In this document: in pieces, positions 5,889 to 8,691 of the stretch
How the letters are laid out: every line of letters starts with the position of its first letter
Position numbering within the stretch: the stretch's first letter is position 1
Assembly: GCA_021808985.1 (NCBI GenBank)
Contig: JAKBAQ010000112.1
Location: 1 to 8,691 of the forward strand
Length of the DNA: 8,691 nt
From: Pseudomonadota bacterium
Lineage (GTDB): Bacteria > Pseudomonadota > Alphaproteobacteria > Acetobacterales > Acetobacteraceae
Reading direction: 5' to 3'
Made by a program: the position numbers and the translations under genes
Notes under the pieces: generated by a model
Told to the model about the DNA's origin: nothing
The model's database searches: none
The model's input: the letters and a program-made list of their open reading frames with translations, nothing else

Positions 5889-6654
5889 CTGATGCCGGGC
5901 CGAGGGCCGCGAAGCCGGTGTGGACGCGACCGCCCAGCGCGGCGCGGGCGCTGGCGGCGCGGGCGGAAAGCGCGGCCGAGGGGTGCAGGGCTTCATGCGC
6001 GGTGAGCCGTGGCAGGATGGGGGTGTAGCAGGCCGTGACCGCGGCGCCAGCGGGCCAGGGCGGCGGGGCCTGAAGGTTCAACGCCGCCAGCGCGGCCAGG
6101 GCGGCTTTACGGTCTGACACGCGGTAGAGCGCGATATAGTGCGAATCAGGGTTGGGCGGGAGCATCTGGTGCGCGGCGATGCGCGAGATGCGGCCGGATT
6201 CGACGCCGGGGAGACGGGTGATGTGGGGCAGGCGGTGGTCAGCGTACCAGTTGGCGAAATCCTCGGCGCCGGCATGGGCGGCGATGCGCTCGATGATCAC
6301 GTCACCGTAGACTTCCTCGCCGGCGGCGCGCTTGCGGGCGGCGAAGGGCTCGTAATAGGCCTCGCGGAAATCAGCGAAGCTGAAGGCGTCGCTGATGGGC
6401 ATGGCGGGGGTGAAGACCTCGGCATGGCCGGAGGTGAAGCCTTGATGCTGATCAGCCTCGTAGACGGCGAGGTAGCGATGCTCCAGCGGCGCGGCGGCGG
6501 GGAGCTGCTCCGCCGCCAGGGTGAAACGCTGGGCGGCGATGGCGCCGGGGCTGCCGCGCAGAACGTCCCACAGATGCACGTAGCTGTACCAGTCGTTGAA
6601 GTCAGCGTCGCGGCCGGCTTGCGGGTTGGACAGGACGATCAGCAATTGTTTCAT
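5884..6654 (-). CDS. EthD/dimeric alpha-beta barrel-like protein with duplicated domain
   Basis: A 256-residue protein that appears to hold two ferredoxin-like (dimeric alpha-beta barrel) halves. The first begins LLIVLSNPQAGRDADFNDWY with HLWDVLRGSPG at 27-37; the second repeats the pattern at 130-150 with AEDFANWYADHRLPHITRLPG. Both carry the xFxxWYxxH...L...PG signature seen in EthD-type and related small proteins of degradative clusters, whose biochemical role is often unclear (accessory or isomerase-like). No signal peptide or membrane segment is seen. The tail from about residue 222 is Ala-rich and low in complexity. GGGGGAAA precedes the ATG. It is transcribed alone, divergent from kinase 2 and convergent with the MarR-type gene. 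The EthD assignment rests on pattern recognition; the fold is more secure than the name. Confidence 0.78.
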   Translation of the reverse strand: MKQLLIVLSNPQAGRDADFNDWYSYVHLWDVLRGSPGAIAAQRFTLAAEQLPAAAPLEHRYLAVYEADQHQGFTSGHAEVFTPAMPISDAFSFADFREAYYEPFAARKRAAGEEVYGDVIIERIAAHAGAEDFANWYADHRLPHITRLPGVESGRISRIAAHQMLPPNPDSHYIALYRVSDRKAALAALAALNLQAPPPWPAGAAVTACYTPILPRLTAHEALHPSAALSARAASARAALGGRVHTGFAALGPASV

Positions 6655-6772
6655 GGTTTCCCCCGCTTATGGCGCATCGCGGCGCGGTTGGTTTGGTTAT
6701 ATGTGGCGATATGCTAAGCTATGGTAGTATTGCGTACTACAACGCGCAAGCATGAAAACAGGATGAGAGGGG
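6655..6772. promoter_or_regulatory. Divergent promoter region between the EthD-like gene and kinase 2
   Basis: A 118-nt gap carrying both promoters. On the minus strand TTGTAG (6742-6737) with GCTTAG 17 nt later (6719-6714) mirrors the layout before the five-gene operon. On the plus strand TTGGTT (6688-6693) followed after 16 nt by TATGCT (6710-6715) is a weak sigma-70-like candidate. No other feature was seen. Confidence 0.4.
6724..6740. promoter_or_regulatory. Perfect 17-bp dyad, candidate MarR operator
   Basis: The plus strand reads GTAGTATTGCGTACTAC: 6-bp arms GTAGTA/TACTAC around a 5-bp spacer, the size of a MarR-family operator. It overlaps the proposed -35 region of the EthD-like gene and would lie just after a plus-strand start for kinase 2, so one bound repressor could control both. 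Its surroundings match the region before the operon at 20 of 30 positions. Confidence 0.5.
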
Positions 6773-8107
6773 ATGACGCCCATGGGCACTGAGGTTCCGG
6801 TTACGGTTATCGGCGATCAGCTCGGGCTGGCGTTTCCGCCGACCATCGAGCGGCTGCGCGAGCAGGGCGTTGCGTTTCTGACCGCCGCGTTCCGCGCCAG
6901 CGGGGTGCTGGCGGCGGATAACGCGGTGAGCGAGATTACCGGGTTTACGGAATTTTTTGGCGGCGGGATGGGGCGCAAGCTGTTGCTCTCGGTTGCCTAT
7001 GCGCGCCCGGACCCGGCCTTGAAGAGTGATTTGTTCGTTAAATTTCCTCGGGATTTCGGCGACCCGCTGCGCGAGCTGTTCGGCCCGCTGATGGAGCCGG
7101 AGGTGAGGTTCTCGCTGCTCTCGCGCCGGGCGGGGTTTCCGATCGCGGTGCCGCGCTGCTACTTCGCCGATTACAATGCGGCCACAGCGAGCGGGATTTT
7201 GATTACCGAGCGCATTGCCTATGGCGCGGGCGGGATTGAGCCGTGCCATGACAAATGCCTGGATTATGAGCTGGGGGACCCGCTCGCGCATTATCAGGCG
7301 CTGACGGAGACCATGGCGCGGCTGGCGGCGTATCATAAAGCGGGGAAGTTTGGGCCGGAGGTGGAGCGGCAGTTTCCGTTCGAGGCGCAAAAGATCGATA
7401 TCGGCAGCCGGATTCCCTATACGCCGGCGCAGCTGGAGGGGAAGCTTGAGACGCTGCGCGCGTTTGCCGCGGCGGCGCCGCAACTGTTTCAGGACGGGTT
7501 GGGCGAGCCGGCGTTTCTGGACGCGTTTTGCGCGCAGGCGCCGCTGGTGCTGGCGCATGAGCTGGAGATCCGCCGGCATTTGAACGCGCAGGGCGATTAT
7601 ATCGCGCTGTGCCACTGGAACATGAATCTCGACAATGCGTGGTTCTGGACGCAGGACGGAAAAATGCGCGCGGGGCTGCTGGACTGGGGCAGCGTGGGGC
7701 AGATGAATCTGGCGCAGGCTTTCTACGGCATGACCTGCGCGGCGGAGACCGGGTTTTTGAACAGCCACCGGCAGGCGCTGATGGAGCTGTTCAGAGACTC
7801 ATACCGCGCGCATGGGGGGCCGCGAATTTCGGTGGAGGCGTTCGGCTTCATGGTGAAGCTCGCCATCGCGGTGCTGGGGATTGCGTGGATTCTGGACGCG
7901 CCGGCGCTGGTTGAAAATGAGATCGCGGATTATGCCGCGCTGAGGGGCCGCGATGACCCGCGGCTGCGGAATAATTTTCTGGCGCGCGCGCAGCTGCAAT
8001 TGCTGATCGTGTTTCTCAACGAATGGCGGGCCTGCGATATTGGCGGCGCGCTGGATGTGTTTATCGGCGGGCTTCAGAACAGCGAGGCGAGCGAGGCGGC
8101 GCTGTAG
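6773..8107 (+). CDS. APH-like phosphotransferase family protein with altered catalytic loop (kinase 2)
   Basis: A 444-residue protein with the layout of the aminoglycoside phosphotransferase/choline kinase-like superfamily. Likely ATP-site residues are K90 (DLFVKFP) and E110 (MEPEVRF), followed by ITERI (144-148) as the hinge. The catalytic loop, normally HGDxHxxN, reads HWNMNLDN (281-288): His and the last Asn are kept, but the catalytic Asp is Asn (N283) and the second His is Asn (N285). The metal-binding Asp is retained as D304 in LLDWG. It may therefore be a weak or unusual kinase, a pseudokinase, or use D287. It resembles kinase 1 only in fold. Two starts are possible: 6773 (with AGGA 9 nt upstream) or 6782 (with GAGAGGGG 9 nt upstream). 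The 3' end overlaps the convergent OYE-type gene by 34 nt. Confidence 0.85.
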   Translation: MTPMGTEVPVTVIGDQLGLAFPPTIERLREQGVAFLTAAFRASGVLAADNAVSEITGFTEFFGGGMGRKLLLSVAYARPDPALKSDLFVKFPRDFGDPLRELFGPLMEPEVRFSLLSRRAGFPIAVPRCYFADYNAATASGILITERIAYGAGGIEPCHDKCLDYELGDPLAHYQALTETMARLAAYHKAGKFGPEVERQFPFEAQKIDIGSRIPYTPAQLEGKLETLRAFAAAAPQLFQDGLGEPAFLDAFCAQAPLVLAHELEIRRHLNAQGDYIALCHWNMNLDNAWFWTQDGKMRAGLLDWGSVGQMNLAQAFYGMTCAAETGFLNSHRQALMELFRDSYRAHGGPRISVEAFGFMVKLAIAVLGIAWILDAPALVENEIADYAALRGRDDPRLRNNFLARAQLQLLIVFLNEWRACDIGGALDVFIGGLQNSEASEAAL

Positions 8108-8691
8108 GGTTGCAGGGTGGCCTCGGCGCGGGCGTGGATTTTTTGCGCCCAGCGCGGGTCAGCCAGGAGGGCGCGGCCGATGGCGGCGAGGCTGAAATCG
8201 CCGCGGGCCAGCATTTCAAACAGGCGGTCGAGCCGGGATGGGGCGGCGGGCTCGGGGGAGAACATGGTTTGCAGCATCTCCTGCTCCAGCCCGATGGAGC
8301 CGACGGTGATGGCGGGCTTGCCGGTGAGTTTCTGCGCCCAGCCTGCCAGGTTGAGATCGCTGCCGGGGAATTCAGCCTCCCAGAAGCGGCGCTGGGAGGC
8401 GTGGAAAATATCAACCCCCGCATCGCTCAGGGGTTCGAGGAGGGAGGCCAGCTCCGCCGGGGTGTGCGCGAGGCGGGCGGCGTAATCCTGCAATTTCCAC
8501 TGGGAGAAGCGCAGGATGATGGGAAAGCCGGGGCCGACATGGGCGCGGATGGCGCGGACCAGCTCCACGCCGAAGCGGGCGCGCGCGGCGAGGGTGGGGC
8601 CGCCCCAATGGTCGGTGCGGCGGTTGGTTTCGTGCCAGAAGAACTGGTCGACCATGTAGCCGTGCGCGCCGTGGATTTCCACGCCGTCAAA
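8074..8691 (-). CDS. NADH:flavin oxidoreductase / Old Yellow Enzyme family, C-terminal part
   Basis: The last 205 residues of an OYE-family FMN enzyme; the N-terminal part of the TIM barrel lies beyond the right edge. The visible segment opens FDGVEIHGAHGY, with the substrate-binding His pair at residues 7 and 10 of this fragment. NRRTDHWGG follows (family pattern NxRxDxYGG, here with Trp for Tyr), then the FMN-phosphate region TVGSIGLEQE and GRALLADPRW. Such enzymes reduce activated C=C bonds of enones or related compounds with NAD(P)H and FMN. A GTG at 8682 could be taken for a start but lies inside the conserved core, so the gene is simply cut by the window. Its stop is 34 nt inside the end of the convergent kinase 2 gene. 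Whether it has the Fe-S/FAD extension of the 2,4-dienoyl-CoA reductase type cannot be fully judged, but it ends soon after the barrel, suggesting the short form. Confidence 0.92.
   Translation of the reverse strand, partial: FDGVEIHGAHGYMVDQFFWHETNRRTDHWGGPTLAARARFGVELVRAIRAHVGPGFPIILRFSQWKLQDYAARLAHTPAELASLLEPLSDAGVDIFHASQRRFWEAEFPGSDLNLAGWAQKLTGKPAITVGSIGLEQEMLQTMFSPEPAAPSRLDRLFEMLARGDFSLAAIGRALLADPRWAQKIHARAEATLQPYSAASLASLF

Noticed and set aside
6737..7768. Minus-strand open frame opposite kinase 2
   Set aside because: Arg/Gln/Pro-rich product without recognisable motifs, covering the divergent promoter; the plus-strand frame carries the conserved features.
839..8107. The two APH-like proteins as antibiotic resistance genes
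   Set aside because: Both are embedded in catabolic genes, have lengths and motifs of the broader phosphotransferase superfamily, and one lacks the catalytic Asp.
8074..8682. GTG at 8682 as the true start of a short OYE-type protein
   Set aside because: The reading frame stays open to the window edge and the GTG lies inside the conserved FDGVEIHGAHGY core, so the gene is truncated by the window only.

Overview
The window is GC-rich, densely coded bacterial DNA with a catabolic, CoA-flavoured gene set under an apparent MarR-type regulator. The composition, protein styles and strong GC bias suggest an alphaproteobacterium (acetobacteraceal or sphingomonad-like). There is no rRNA or marker gene to settle this, so the taxonomic reading is low confidence. 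No RNA genes, CRISPR arrays, transposases or phage genes were seen.

Layout. (1) Positions 50-4878, minus strand: a tight five-gene cluster, almost certainly one operon. In order of transcription it encodes a PaaG-like crotonase (4878-4048), the E1 alpha (4000-3017) and E1 beta (3006-2020) subunits of a thiamine-diphosphate 2-oxoacid/acetoin dehydrogenase, an APH/ecdysteroid-kinase-like phosphotransferase (1996-839) and a short-chain dehydrogenase (835-50). Gaps are 47, 10, 23 and 3 nt. (2) Positions 4879-5216: a 338-nt intergenic region, visibly richer in AT than its surroundings, with several short dyads. (3) Positions 5217-5783, plus strand: a MarR-family regulator divergent from the operon. 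(4) Positions 5784-5883: a short convergent gap with a perfect 30-bp palindrome that looks like a two-way terminator; part of the same element also lies at the left edge of the window, just past the operon's last gene. (5) Positions 5884-6654, minus strand: a two-domain EthD/dimeric alpha-beta barrel-like protein. (6) Positions 6655-6772: a divergent promoter region with a perfect 17-bp dyad. (7) Positions 6773-8107, plus strand: a second, distantly related APH-like kinase with an altered catalytic loop. (8) Positions 8074-8691, minus strand: the C-terminal part of an Old Yellow Enzyme family oxidoreductase that runs off the right edge and overlaps the kinase gene tail to tail.

How it may work together (inference). 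Crotonase, SDR, OYE-type reductase and ThDP dehydrogenase subunits are typical of stepwise breakdown of a cyclic or branched substrate through CoA thioesters. APH-like kinases occur in such settings, where they phosphorylate hydroxyacyl-CoAs before elimination (ACAD10/11 and LvaA precedents). The substrate cannot be read from the sequence. A roughly 30-bp element with 20 of 30 matching positions precedes both the five-gene operon and the EthD-like gene. It contains a dyad of MarR-operator size, so the MarR protein may control both transcription units as a small regulon. The E1 pair lacks neighbouring E2 and E3 genes here, which is the most notable biochemical oddity of the locus.
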